DNA of 64,000 bases, taken from positions 56,076,397 to 56,140,396 of the forward strand of contig NC_087065.1 of NCBI RefSeq assembly GCF_963678635.1, written 5' to 3'. Source of the DNA: Symsagittifera roscoffensis (lineage: Eukaryota; Xenacoelomorpha; Acoela; Convolutidae). This document shows positions 1-11,500 of this stretch, in pieces; the stretch's first letter is position 1, and each line of letters begins with the position of its first letter. Both the position numbers and the translations under genes were made by a program. The notes beneath the pieces are model-generated. The model was not told the origin of the DNA. It saw only the letters and a list, made by a program, of their open reading frames with translations, and searched no databases.

Positions 1-1390
1 AGCCCTCTCGGCCTTTTTTGAGACTACAAAAAATATGACTATATTTTTGTCGCATTTAATGTTTGGACTTTTTCGTCAAATTTTTGGCTTGTCCAAAGTT
101 TTGCAAACTTTTTTGGCATATGCGACCAAAACCTAACGTTTCCACACTTTCATGGCTAAAAAGACCTCTACCAACTTTCGCGACCATAGAAATCAGTTAC
201 CTAAAACTTTGAAAGGATTCGGACTACACAAATTTCATTCATTTCTCTCTCATAACAAGTAAACTGGAAACAATGAGAAAAAAACTTGATCAAATGGTCT
301 AAATTTTTTTGATTGAATTCAAAAACTTTGCTTAAAATCATACAACCGAACAACCTGCATGTCCTACAAGCAAACTTGAGGATAAGAAAAGTCCCTATAT
401 GCTATCTGTTGCTTGCTATTAACTAAGATTAAACTGAAAATCGAAATCGGAAAACCAACATTGCAAAAAAAATCTGCAAATATTCTCACTAAAAAAAGTT
501 CCAGAAAACCTAAAACAATTTTTAACATCTATAAAAACATTCCAAAGAAATCGCACTTGCCAAACATGAAAAGTTGATAAAGAAGATTACAACAAAAATA
601 CGCCCGTTTATAAAATAAAAAACACGAAGGTTTTTTTTTGATAAAAACTTAAGCCAGAAAAACAAAACTTCTGAGAAGAAATGGTACTTTGTTTTTTAGA
701 CGAGCCAGTCATATCAGAGTTGCAAAATAAAACGTTCTAGAGATTGATGAATTATTTCTAAATTAATGAATATTTTTCGAAATTGATGATTTTTTTTCGA
801 AAAACTTTGTCAAAACAATACGCTGTTAAATCTATTTCAAATTAAATTTTATTTACTCAGAACAAGTCATATAAATGAACTAAAATTAACTCGCATTTTT
901 GGCATAAAGAGCAGAAAACACAAACCCAAAACACTGAAAAAAATTTCCAACTAAATTCTAACAGATAAACTTTTAGCTGTAAAATTACCAGAAAACGATG
1001 AAATATATAACGCCTCTTGAAAGTGATATAACAAAAATTACTAATTGTAGAAATTGTTTGCCCAATTATTGGAAAAATTCTACTGAAAAAAGGCGATGAA
1101 TTTGGTCGAAAAAAACTTCAATGAAAACTTTACATTATAAGTTTGCAATTTTAAGTTTGGAAAGTTACTTAGGTTGATTACCTCTATTTTTAACATTCAA
1201 ATAAGCGACGTAATATATTGCAAAAAAAACAAAGCGGAAACTAAGCCGACAAAACATAAACTGAAAGCGACAGAGTCGAAAAATCAAAAAGTACCAAAGA
1301 AGCATTATTTAAAAATGTTGACCTGCGTTTTTTGGGAAAACACTAATAAGGATGCAGAGTGAAATTAAAATACCAATGGGCGCAAAAAAG

Positions 1391-1438
1391 ATGAACGTAA
1401 TGCATGCATGGCGTTTGTATTGCATGCATGTCGTTCAT
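1391..1438. repeat. 48-bp near-perfect inverted repeat
   Basis: The arms ATGAACG and CGTTCAT enclose two TGCATGCA octamers in mirrored positions around a short central spacer containing GCGTTTG. The whole can fold as a hairpin or cruciform. No terminal-repeat transposon is evident around it, and its function is unknown. Confidence 0.6.
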
Positions 1439-1778
1439 GTACTGCCTGTAAATCTGTGGATTATTTTCGGGAAAAAATTCGAGTTCCCGATTGCATTATC
1501 CTTGCTTTATGCAAAGATAATAAAGCAGAGAACAAAAACTACGAAATTACCAATGTTACAGATCGTGATTATAGGAAAAATACCACCAAATACTGATTAC
1601 CAATTAATGAAGACATTTATTTGCGAGCTAGATTTAAAAAAAAGAATGTTCATACAAATACAGTAACGCTCGCAAGCTCGCTTGTGTAAACTCTAGCCAC
1701 CAATAAAGCAGCTACGGATTCTGTCAAACTGCCAATGCTGTGCAGAAAAAATTCGACCAAAAAAAACTATTTAAATGT

Positions 1779-1842
1779 TTCGGATTTGAACATCCGAGCT
1801 GTTCAATAGTTGTCTCACGTCTTCGCATCTGCGCCGGGGTTG
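1779..1842 (-). repeat. tRNA-like (possible SINE head)
   Basis: On the minus strand a CGGCGCAGATGCG stretch resembling a Pol III A box is followed about 45 bases later by a T-arm-like hairpin (stem TCGGA/TCCGA) whose loop contains TTCAAAT, as in a B box. No matching acceptor stem is seen, so it is more likely a SINE or tRNA relic than a functional tRNA. Confidence 0.3.
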
Positions 1843-3842
1843 CTTGGTAGTTAACAAATGGCCCAGCTAATGCGGTATCTACCTGCTCTAGCATGTGTAA
1901 ATCATATTTTGTCTTTATCCGGAAAATGCGTAATTTTAAAAATTTGAAAAAAATGGACTTTACCTTGAACCCTAGTGTTTCTCTGCTGAAGGATAATAGC
2001 CTCTTCATAATATTATAGCAGGATAAAGCATGGTAACATATATGCTAAAGCATGAAAAAAGCCTCTTTTTTTAACACTCTGGTTTTTAGATTGAAGATTT
2101 CCGCACACTGATTTTTTGCATTGAGCCCTTAATATCAGGTTTAGCTAGTACTTTTCTTGACAAAAACGATAAAAAATTAAAAAAGAACATTTTCGAATTT
2201 CATATTTATAAGTTTCTAGAAAACGAGCAAAAAGCAAAAATTAGACATTTTGTAAGGTACTGTTTTTGCAAAATGCAAGGTATAGCCGCTTGTGTAGATA
2301 AAGTTCGCATAACTTTTTTTTCGGTTGAACCCTTAATCTTCAATTTCGAAGGGTAGTTTTTTAGAAAAATCAAAAAGTTTTAAAAGTTAATCAAAATTTC
2401 GAAAAGTGGACTTGTTTGAGGCCATAACTTTTTTTTACCAATTTTAGAGAATATCCGCTTGAGACGGTAAGATCCTCATAATTACTTTTTGATTGAATCA
2501 TTCATCGAAGATTTGTGCATTAATTTTTTGAGAAAATGAAAAATTCAAAACAAATAGGCCTAAAATCCCGTCTTTGAAACTTTCGAAGGCCGTAGAACGT
2601 GAAATAAAAAGAAAAGAGGCTAGCAGAACACGCAGGCACATAAAAGAGCTGCCAAATTTTCCAATGGTACTATTTTTTTTGAAATTGCAGTTTCTGCAAA
2701 AAGCGAAATTTTTTCACTGTCACAAAAAAAACGTAAAACAACAAATCCCATTCGTTTTCATAATACATGTTTTTCTCTAGTCAAAATTAAAGCAGCAATA
2801 CACTCCATTAAATTTCTTGTGCTTTAATAAACTTAAATATGATTAAATTGATATCTAGTGCATTTAAATTGCACTTTTATTTGCGTCTTAGTTCAGAAAA
2901 AATATCTTCGACATAATACACTACGTCTTGTTGTGTAAAAATGGGAAAGAGCTTTGAATAAAAGTGTTTTTGAGTTTTATTTTTTAACGCAAATTTAAAT
3001 ACTAAAAAATATCATCGGAACGGGTTGAATGATATATCTTATAAAAGCCTTTCAGTTTTGATTCGAAAAATATTAGAAATTTTTTTTTTAAATGTCTCAA
3101 TGTCGAGAAAAACGCATTTGAAGTTTTTAGTTTTTTGTTTAATTTTGAGGAAAAAAAGCAAGCGAGCAGGCGTATTTTGCGCAATTCAAGCCGGTTATAA
3201 TAATTTATTACTGCTTAGTTTTACACAAATAAAATTAGTTTTGGAGTTTTTTAGAGCCATTTTGGAAATAAAATTAAAAAAAAAAATTCAGTAAAAAAAT
3301 TGATTTTACAAAAAAAATGTTTTGTTGGCTAGTCATTTAAAAAAAACTGTTGTTCACTTTGTTTATATTACTGTTATTGACGAATATGCCAAAGCTCTAT
3401 TTGTTTCAGGTCTTTTTTATCACACCACGCAGAAACAACGACAATAATTTGAAAACAAAAAATTTTTTGTCCCCACAGTTAAAGCCCAAAGCAGTTAGAC
3501 TGTCGTAACACTGAAGCTAGAGTTTAAGTGAGAACTCGTTTTTGCAGAATTTCTTTTCAATGTAATTGAAACACTATCTGACAATCTCAGATGATTTTTC
3601 TGGATTTCTTGACTAAATTTATGTTTTTTTTCCATTCTTCTATGTTATTGGCAGTAAATTATTAAAATAGAAAAATAATATGCCAAAATCCTAATTATGT
3701 TTCTCCAGAGCATCATTAAAAATGAAGGAAAAAAATCGGCATATAAGGACAAGAAGTATAAAGCAACGCAGTTCATGTGGAACAGTTTTTTTCAGTGTTT
3801 TCAATGCAACTCGGAAAAAGTCAAAATTTTGTAAAATTCTAG

Positions 3843-4129
3843 ATCCGTTTTAAGGCTAAGCGTTCTTCAGGTTTTAGTAGCCGGGAAACTGACTTAGATG
3901 TAGATAACATTGACTCTGATAACGAAACATCCGACGGAAATTACTCAAGTTTCAATGAAACTGAGGACGAGGAACCATTGAACGAAACTGATTACGAAAT
4001 TCTTGATTTGGATGAACTCGAGGATTCTTTGGATTATGGAATTGATGATTTGGAGAGCGATAACAGTACCAATGGGACTGATTTTGAGTACGGAGACTAT
4101 AACGGAACAGAACCTGAAGATAGCAGCGG
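3843..4129 (+). CDS. acidic sequon-rich protein, exon A (partial gene)
   Basis: The exon follows an acceptor (TTCTAG) and ends at a GTAATT donor in phase 2. It encodes about 96 residues dominated by Asp, Glu, Asn, Ser and Thr, with N-glycosylation sequons such as NET, NYS, NST and NGT. Its second half (PLNETDYE ... TNGTDFEYGDYN) is closely repeated in exon B. An in-frame stop sits immediately before the acceptor, so coding must be spliced in from an upstream exon that was not found. The family is not recognised. Confidence 0.6.
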
Positions 4130-4450
4130 GTAATTAAGTAAAATTGTGGCTTAGAAAAACTCAATGTTTATGTAAAAAAGAGTTGGGTTACCAAAAAATA
4201 AATAGTCGTGCAAAATGGATTTTAAACTTTTGCTATAACAAAATGGACTTAACAAAATTTTTTGGAAAAAGCGAAAAGGAGTCAACGATTTTTTTTTTCA
4301 TAATAAAAATATCTTGAGGCTTTGATTTCTATGTGCGATGCACATAAATAATTTGTGAAAAAATTTGAGGAATGGGTTTTAAGTTAAAAGTCAGATTATT
4401 TAATATCCGCGATTAGCCATAGTTTCTAAATTTGTTCTTGACACTGGCAG

Positions 4451-4636
4451 AAACGAAACTGATATGTTTGAATCATTGAATGAAACTGATTATGAGATGC
4501 CTGATTTGGAAAACTTGGATGAGTTTGAGGCGTCTTTAGATTCTGGAGATGAAGATTTGGAAAACAGAACTGATACTAATGGGACAGATTACAATTACGG
4601 AGATTATAACGAAACAGAAACTGACGAAAATAGCGA
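4451..4636 (+). CDS. acidic sequon-rich protein, exon B (duplicate of A)
   Basis: This 186-bp exon lies between GGCAG and a GTAATA donor, phase 2 at both ends. It encodes NETDMFESLNETDYE, then LENLDEFEASLDSG and TNGTDYNYGDYNET, matching the second half of exon A in order and spacing. Because the phases are symmetrical it can be gained or skipped without a frame change. This supports tandem exon duplication. Confidence 0.65.
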
Positions 4637-4811
4637 GTAATACTTTAGATCTGTGGCTCACAAAAAATCAAGGCTCAAAAAATTGCAGGTGAAAAATAAA
4701 TACCAAATAATTAAAATATATAACGCGTCTGCAAAAAAAAATAAATAAAGGATTTAAGCATTTGCCTTTAGTCTGAAGCCACATAATCTAAAGTTTTTCT
4801 TGATCGTTTAG

Positions 4812-5208
4812 CGACAATGAAACTGATATTTTTGAATTTGACGACGATTCAGATTCCAACTCTTCCACTTTTGAAATGGACGAAAGTGAATTATATGACA
4901 ATGCGACTAATTCGACAAATAACGACGAAAATGAAGGTGAACTTGAGATTGAAAATTTCATTGAGAATGAAAGTGATCTGGAAAAAGAGCTTGAAGAAAT
5001 TTTTGAGAATGGCGATCTGGATGAAAAATGGCTGAACAGTTTGAATGACAGTGAACTTAATTCGGCAAACTACAACAAAGATGATGATCAAGGTGTGAAT
5101 GAGACTGAACTCAACGACAAATTAGAAGACGACGACGAAGATGACAAAGAAGAAGAAGAATCTCATGGATTTTTTGAACACTTCTTTGACTGGTTTTCAT
5201 TCTTCTAA
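4812..5208 (+). CDS. acidic sequon-rich protein, terminal exon C
   Basis: The exon starts after GTTTAG with DNETD, the motif that also opens exon B, and runs about 131 residues to a TAA stop. Composition is extreme: long Asp/Glu/Asn runs, several N-x-S/T sequons, almost no Cys, and a short aromatic C-terminus (GFFEHFFDWFSFF). Phase 2 entry fits exon B. If the unseen first exon carries a signal peptide this would be a secreted, heavily glycosylated acidic protein, perhaps Ca-binding, but that is inference. The gene ends 246 bp from the convergent end of the TRPV gene. Confidence 0.65.
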
Positions 5209-5454
5209 GGTATTTACGGAAATGGTTTATGGGACTAGAAATTGATTGGGTTTGGGTTTAAGCAAATGATTCAATTGAAGCAACTATTTTTCTAACAAAA
5301 AATTATTTGCCAAGCGCCAATTACTAGCTACCCAGAAAAGGTTTCGCTGACCATCTAAGCTGATAGCAAATTAAGGATTGTCTTTATTAACAGAATAATT
5401 AGCCAAAACTTTAACTACTATCAATAACTATTACATTGAGCTAGTTTTCCGATA

Positions 5455-5505
5455 TTATTGCCGTGGATCGCCATTGGGAAGAATCTCACCCACGCTTTTC
5501 CCATT
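5455..5505 (-). CDS. TRPV last coding exon
   Basis: After a TGTTTCAG acceptor the exon encodes NGKSVGEILPNGDPRQ and the TAA stop. Phase fits the preceding exon. The C-terminal residues are not conserved enough to verify independently. Confidence 0.65.
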   Translation of the reverse strand, partial: NGKSVGEILPNGDPRQ

Positions 5506-8500
5506 CTGAAACAAAAAAATAACAGAGACTAATCAAAATTTAAATCGACAATTAAAGAAGTAAATAAACTGATCAATTGTTTTGCTCACCCTGAAATAAT
5601 GTTTCACTGTGACTTTTCTCTCCTTGGGTCCAGCTTTCTTGCTTTTGGTGGAAGAAATCTCTTCAGAATTACTCTCTGGGTGCACTTCATTTTTGTCACC
5701 GCTAGAGGTCCGTTGTCCTGCTGGTACTTGGGAGGGTACGACGCTTTTGCTCTTCTGGGGTCTCTTGGCCAGTTGGGAGTACTGATGGAGAACCTTCTTT
5801 CGACACAGGTCCGTCAACAGATACTCATACATCACAACCAGTCGGGTTCGCTGCGCGAAAAAAAAGAAATTTTTGTTGTAAGTATAAAATTCTCTTTTCT
5901 TTTATTTTAATTTCGATCAATTTTCAAAAATCCTTGAGCCTTTGTGCAACTCAAAGGCCGAAGTCAGGCTGACTCATTTTGAATAGTGGATCTAAGATCT
6001 TATTTGATCAAATTTTCTCAATCTAGCCATAATACAATATCTGACAAAAATTGCACAATGTTTCGATAATGAGGAGATATCAGTTTGGCAAAAACAAGTC
6101 AGCAACAATAATGAAAAACAAATACCGTTTTTTCACAAACCACGGAGAAAAGATGAGCAATATAAGTTTGGGCGCTTTCCAATACAAAACTGGAGATTGG
6201 GAAAGCGTGCCAATTGCTATTATGTTTTAGACATTGAACAATTTTGGTAGTTTTGGAAACAAAAATTCAAAATCAAAAGTTCAATTTGCAATTTTTTGTT
6301 ACTTTGCTAATTGGGCTTAACAATAAATTTAGTTTTAGTTATCTTTGCACAAATGAATAATTTTTTTTTCTTTCAACCTTCATTGAGAACCCAATCTGGC
6401 TATTTTGTGAGTTGTAAGCTGAATCTGAAACTAGTCAAAAACAGATTGGTCGCGGAATCCGCAATATTGCTAACTTTCTTTGATTTTCTTGGTTGTCTTG
6501 GATTCCACGAACAAGTAGCTACAGTTGTATATAAACGCATAGTCAATAAATACATCTATCGTAAAATTATTATTCGCAATATGAAAGAGGAATCTGCAAA
6601 TTGTAAGCCCAATCCGCAAAATGTAAGTGGAATCCGCATGCATTTGCGTACTCCGCTTACTATGTGTGGAATTCCCTCACATTTTGTAGATTCCGCGGTT
6701 AAAGTAATGTGCCAACAAAAATTAGGTTAAACGTATTTGAGCACGGATTCCGCGGAAATTTTGTCAGTGGAATCCACTAACATTTTGGAAGAAGTTTAAA
6801 GACTTTTATAATTAATCGTGTGATATTACTCCTGTAATAGTTTTAATTACTCGTGTGATATTTTTGACGCTCCCGTCTTCAGTTACCATAGTTACTCGTG
6901 TGATATTTTTGAAAAATACTCGTGGGATATTTTTGACACTCCAGCTTTCAGTTACTAAAAAAAGTCATTTAATTGATCATTTAATGGTTACATAAAAAAT
7001 CATTTAATTGATCAGTTACTAAAAAAGTCATTTAATTATTGAACGAAAATTTCTAAAAAAAGCTTTAAAAGTTTATGCAATTTTTGATGTGTTATAAGCT
7101 GATACCGTTTAACTCACTGGATAACCCTCTGTATTTCTCAAACGCTCTTAATTGAATTACTGAAAAAATGCATCAAAAAATCTAAAAGGCTTTATTTCTA
7201 AAGCAATTTTTTTTAAAACAAAACAAAACAACTCGCAAAATGTCTAAATTGGTCTGTTTTTCAAGGCGATTAGTTTTATTAAATTGCTAGATTAGGCCAA
7301 GCAATCTTCATGATAATTAGCACCCTGTTTACCCATTTAATTTCTTTAACTCTATTATATGATTCGATTTATTCTAAATTGCCGAGAATACGTCGAAGAT
7401 GACAGAGAAAAAGAAAAATTATTTCGCGGATTTTTATAGAGAAAGCTTCCTTGGCTGTTTTTTTTCTAAGTCTTTTTTAAGGATATGAATGTATGGGGAC
7501 CAGAATATTATTTTGAGTGATAGCCGGAAACAACGATTTTTTGATATTTGTTATTAATCGTGCAACACTTTTGACATTCACCTCCTCAGTAACCGATATA
7601 AAAAAAACTATTCTTTTGTGAAAACCTAAACCTAGAAAAAAGTATGAAAAAAACTTAAGATCTTTGAGCTTTTTTTCACATCAACAAATAAAGCTCGTTT
7701 TCTGCAAAAAAAAATCTAATAAGCAAATAAGGTTAAAATTTCTTAATTGATACACATGAAATGATCCAATATTTCTCGATAGAACGCAAATTATAACACC
7801 TCTCACTTGATTTTATCTGCACGGCGGGAAAAAGTTTGAAAAATACTCAGGATCAATAAATTTCCTGAGACCAAACGGACACTCCGGAACTCTAGGCTTC
7901 ATTTTGATATCAGCAGTGTTGTTAATCTTTATTAATCATTACTGGGGTATTCATGAAAACTAAAACTGGAAGACTGAAAGACTAGTCAAATGGAATTTTT
8001 CTATAAATTTTGCCGGCTTTTCATGAGGCAACCAAATAAATACGTTTTTCGAACTCTTCCTTTTTAAGGTATTTCTGATAATTCCTTTTTGGGGCTGTTT
8101 TTGATAGTTTTGAATAAAAGTTGCGGTTTTTACTGCGCGTGCTCCCTTTTCTTCGACACAATCACCAGCAACAACAATTTATTCAGAAGCCATCAAATTC
8201 TGCCCTGTAACTTAGGTGGTTGCACATAATAAAATCACTTTTAGTATAAAACTAGTGTAGGCCGGAGTTAAACTTACTTCTTTGTACCACTCGTGGTGGG
8301 ATTGTTTGTACACGTGGAATGTCTCGTATACCATCGCCACTAACACATTCACGAGCAACAGATGAGCTAACACAAAGAAGATAGCCCAGTAGCACTGAAA
8401 CACATCAGCGTTGATTACACAAATGCTACTTCAGAATTTTCAATGCAAACAGTTATGAAATTTTTCGTTTTTTTTTTGCGAACAATTAACAATTATTCTC

Positions 8501-11500
8501 TCAAATTGTCTGGAAAATAGCGCTTTGAGCGAAAAGCTCTTGATTTTGATTGGCTGAAAATTGCAAATGGGATCAAAAAGGTAGCAGCCTCCCGCCTCCA
8601 AAGTGTAGGATTTGGGCTGTTGATAAGAATGGACATTTAAACTATGCTCACCTGGGTAAAAAACGGGTAGGGACTTTCCTTGATTGCATCGTAGATACTC
8701 TAAACATAATCAGATCAACTTTTGAAGCCTCCGACATTTGGTCCTTCCTAATCCTCGTTCATAGAAAAATTGTTACTATGAGGATATGGCGATAATTATA
8801 TGCAAAAGCTATGGCAACTATGCGAAAGCTATGTTATATTTATTGTAGCAACCTCAACCTCATAAAGTTGTACAAAAGAGCTTTTAACAACAAACTAATA
8901 TTTGCAATTTTACATCAAAATCTATCAGTATGCGTACCGGTTTGACCTCCCCCATGACCATGCAGAAACTGAGGTAGAGAGTGAGGGAGAAATTGTGGAA
9001 GGGGGAGGGGGAGGGGCTTCCCGATTCCCCCTCCTGTCCCGCCTTGAAGAGGACTGTCATTCCGAGGGAGTATGCAGTGAGGAGGATGGAGAGAATGATG
9101 GAGAATCTTCGGAGGTCATCGGTCACTGCCCTGTACATCACTGTGATCAGGTGGCCCAGACACTTTGTACTCCTGGAAAAAACCGGGAAACCTAGTTTTA
9201 ATTTGTCGTCCAGGTTTATGTATTTGAATATGGTACTAAAATAGAATATGCTTAATCCGTGACTTAGCATTTATCTTTTGAATTAGTTCTCTGTCGATAA
9301 AGGCACAAAAATTGCATATGCTTAACCGTTGAGACAGCTCATTATAATGTTGGAAACAGGGGCGGATTTGGGGGGGGGGGGAATCCCCTCTTTCCTCAAG
9401 GATTCGACCCCCTGCCAACCCAAAGGGTCCCTCTTTGGTATTTTTAAGAAATCCATTTTTTGGCGACCGACCCTAAACTTTTCGGTGCCAATATACACTA
9501 ACTTTACGGGGGAGAGCGCGCCAAACAAAACGCAATTTTGCCCAAAAAAAGTGCCCAAAAACGGCTTTTTTTAACTGTTTTTTCAAAAAATTTGCCTGCG
9601 GCGCAGAAAATTTGGCCAAAGCAGCGTCTTGGCTCTTTTTCCTTCCCCCCCCCCCCACCTCACACGAGCTTAACGAGGGGTTTTACGAGGTTGAGTATGA
9701 AGACCAAATATGTTTGTCGTGACCTTATTAGTCTGTATGTAAATTTTCATAATAATCGGACAATGTGGTCAACAAATTTACATGTAAAAATTTGCAGGTG
9801 GGGGGGGGGGGGAAGGAAAAAGAGCCAGCGTCTTTTTACTGCTTTAGGAGAGCTCAAAAAATTAATTAATTTTTTGAAAATCCGAAAGCCCCCCACCCCC
9901 TCGAGAAAATCCTAGATCAGCCCCTGGTTGGAAATATTTTACTAGAGTGTGTATAACTAACAAAAACCCAGAAGCTGATTCCATTTTTAGCTGACTGACC
10001 CTAAAATTTTTCTAAGGGCGCCAATATATACTACTTTTGAGGGAGGATCGCCTGCCAGAAAAAAACTCAATTTTTTGGTCAAAACAGTCCAAAAAGGGTC
10101 TAAAAAATTTTTGGCCTGTTTTTTTTTCAAAAAATCACCTGCATATTCTCTGAAAATCTTTCATTGTAATATTTAATGTTCTCGTTGTCTGTGTGGTCCT
10201 TTTTTCATTAAATTTGCTTCGTGTGAAATTGCATGATTTTTTAAATGAGAAAACACTATTATTAAATAACGTTTATAATCGAGATACGAACATTTTGATT
10301 CGATACATGAAGTATAATACCTGATGTAGAATAGTATGTGAGGTGTGATGCAGAATACAGTCAGCATGCAGACGTAGTCTTCTAGTTTGGACTGGCAGAT
10401 GATCCTCAGCATCAGGGAAAGAGGGATGAGGAAGAATACTCCCATCAGAAAACTGATCTTGGTTGGAGCCAGCACCTGCGAAAACAAGGAAATACCAAAA
10501 TTGTTGCCTACGATGATGACTACGACTGATTGAAACATTCTGTGCAATTTGCAAAATAATTGATTTTTGCTAGATAAACGCTTTCTTCAAAATTTGCTGG
10601 GGATAATTTGGCATATTAATCAGCCTCTCAGTCAAAATAGGGTAAATTGGATAGGGGTTGACATCGGTCGGATAAGAGACAACAACTTTTTTGAAACAAT
10701 TTTCAACACGAACAAGGGTAATCAGATCCTCTACAAGCTACACCGAATGTAGCACTTACATTTATCATTGTAAAAAAGTGGGAAAGGTATCAGTTTTTCT
10801 TTTGAAATCCGAAATCATACTTGAACCATATGAGTTTTTTTCGTAATAAAAATTGCTTGCAAAAAGGTTAGTTTTTTATACCTTTTTGTGAAGTTCTTTT
10901 TTAAATTCTAAGGAGTGGATTAGTTCTAATTGCAATTTTTATAATCAAATTTTGGATAGAAACTACTGCAAGAAGAAAAAGAAAAAATAACAAATAAAAC
11001 TTAAAAAAAGTAGCTTGAAATAGAAATCATCTACTTTTAATTCCAGCGCATCCAGAATGTTCTGGAACTTACTAGATCACTAGACCATAACTTCCATCCA
11101 AGTGTGCGAAACTGTCTGACCTCGACCACCACTCTTAACAACAACTGTAAATAAGTCCACACTTCAATCCCAGACAAGACCTAAAAGAAGCAAACATGCA
11201 TTATAGGATGTGAGTTTTTACAACACTGACTCATGAAAAAATAATGTGCGAATAGAGAGCTTCAAAGCTTCTGAAATAGACTAGATTGTAAAAGCAAAAT
11301 CATCAGGGGCGCAACTAAAATTTACTCGAGGGGGGGCTGACTTTCAAAACGTTTTCGAAAATGTTGACGATGTTTTAAAATTGATTTCGAGAGCTTTCCA
11401 AAAACACTAAAACGACCCTAATATGAAAAAATTTTCATGAAACTGGAAACTAACATAGTCGGTGTGGCTCTCTACTTTTCGGATGTAGCAGCTGGACGAA

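Larger units (their letters stand above)
1..3842. other. AT-rich non-coding stretch
   Basis: No convincing gene is seen. Open frames here are short and low in complexity, made from A and T runs. The only structures that stand out are a palindrome at 1391-1438 and a tRNA-like block at 1779-1842. Upstream exons of the acidic-protein gene that starts to be visible at 3843 may lie here but could not be recognised. Confidence 0.6.

Noticed and set aside
5599-5910. 103-residue plus-strand open frame
   Set aside because: It is antisense to the TRPV TRP-helix exon, which has clear homology and splice sites.
9322-9658. Overlapping open frames on both strands near 9.3-9.9 kb
   Set aside because: They lie within the MITE termini and G/C runs; MITEs are non-coding.
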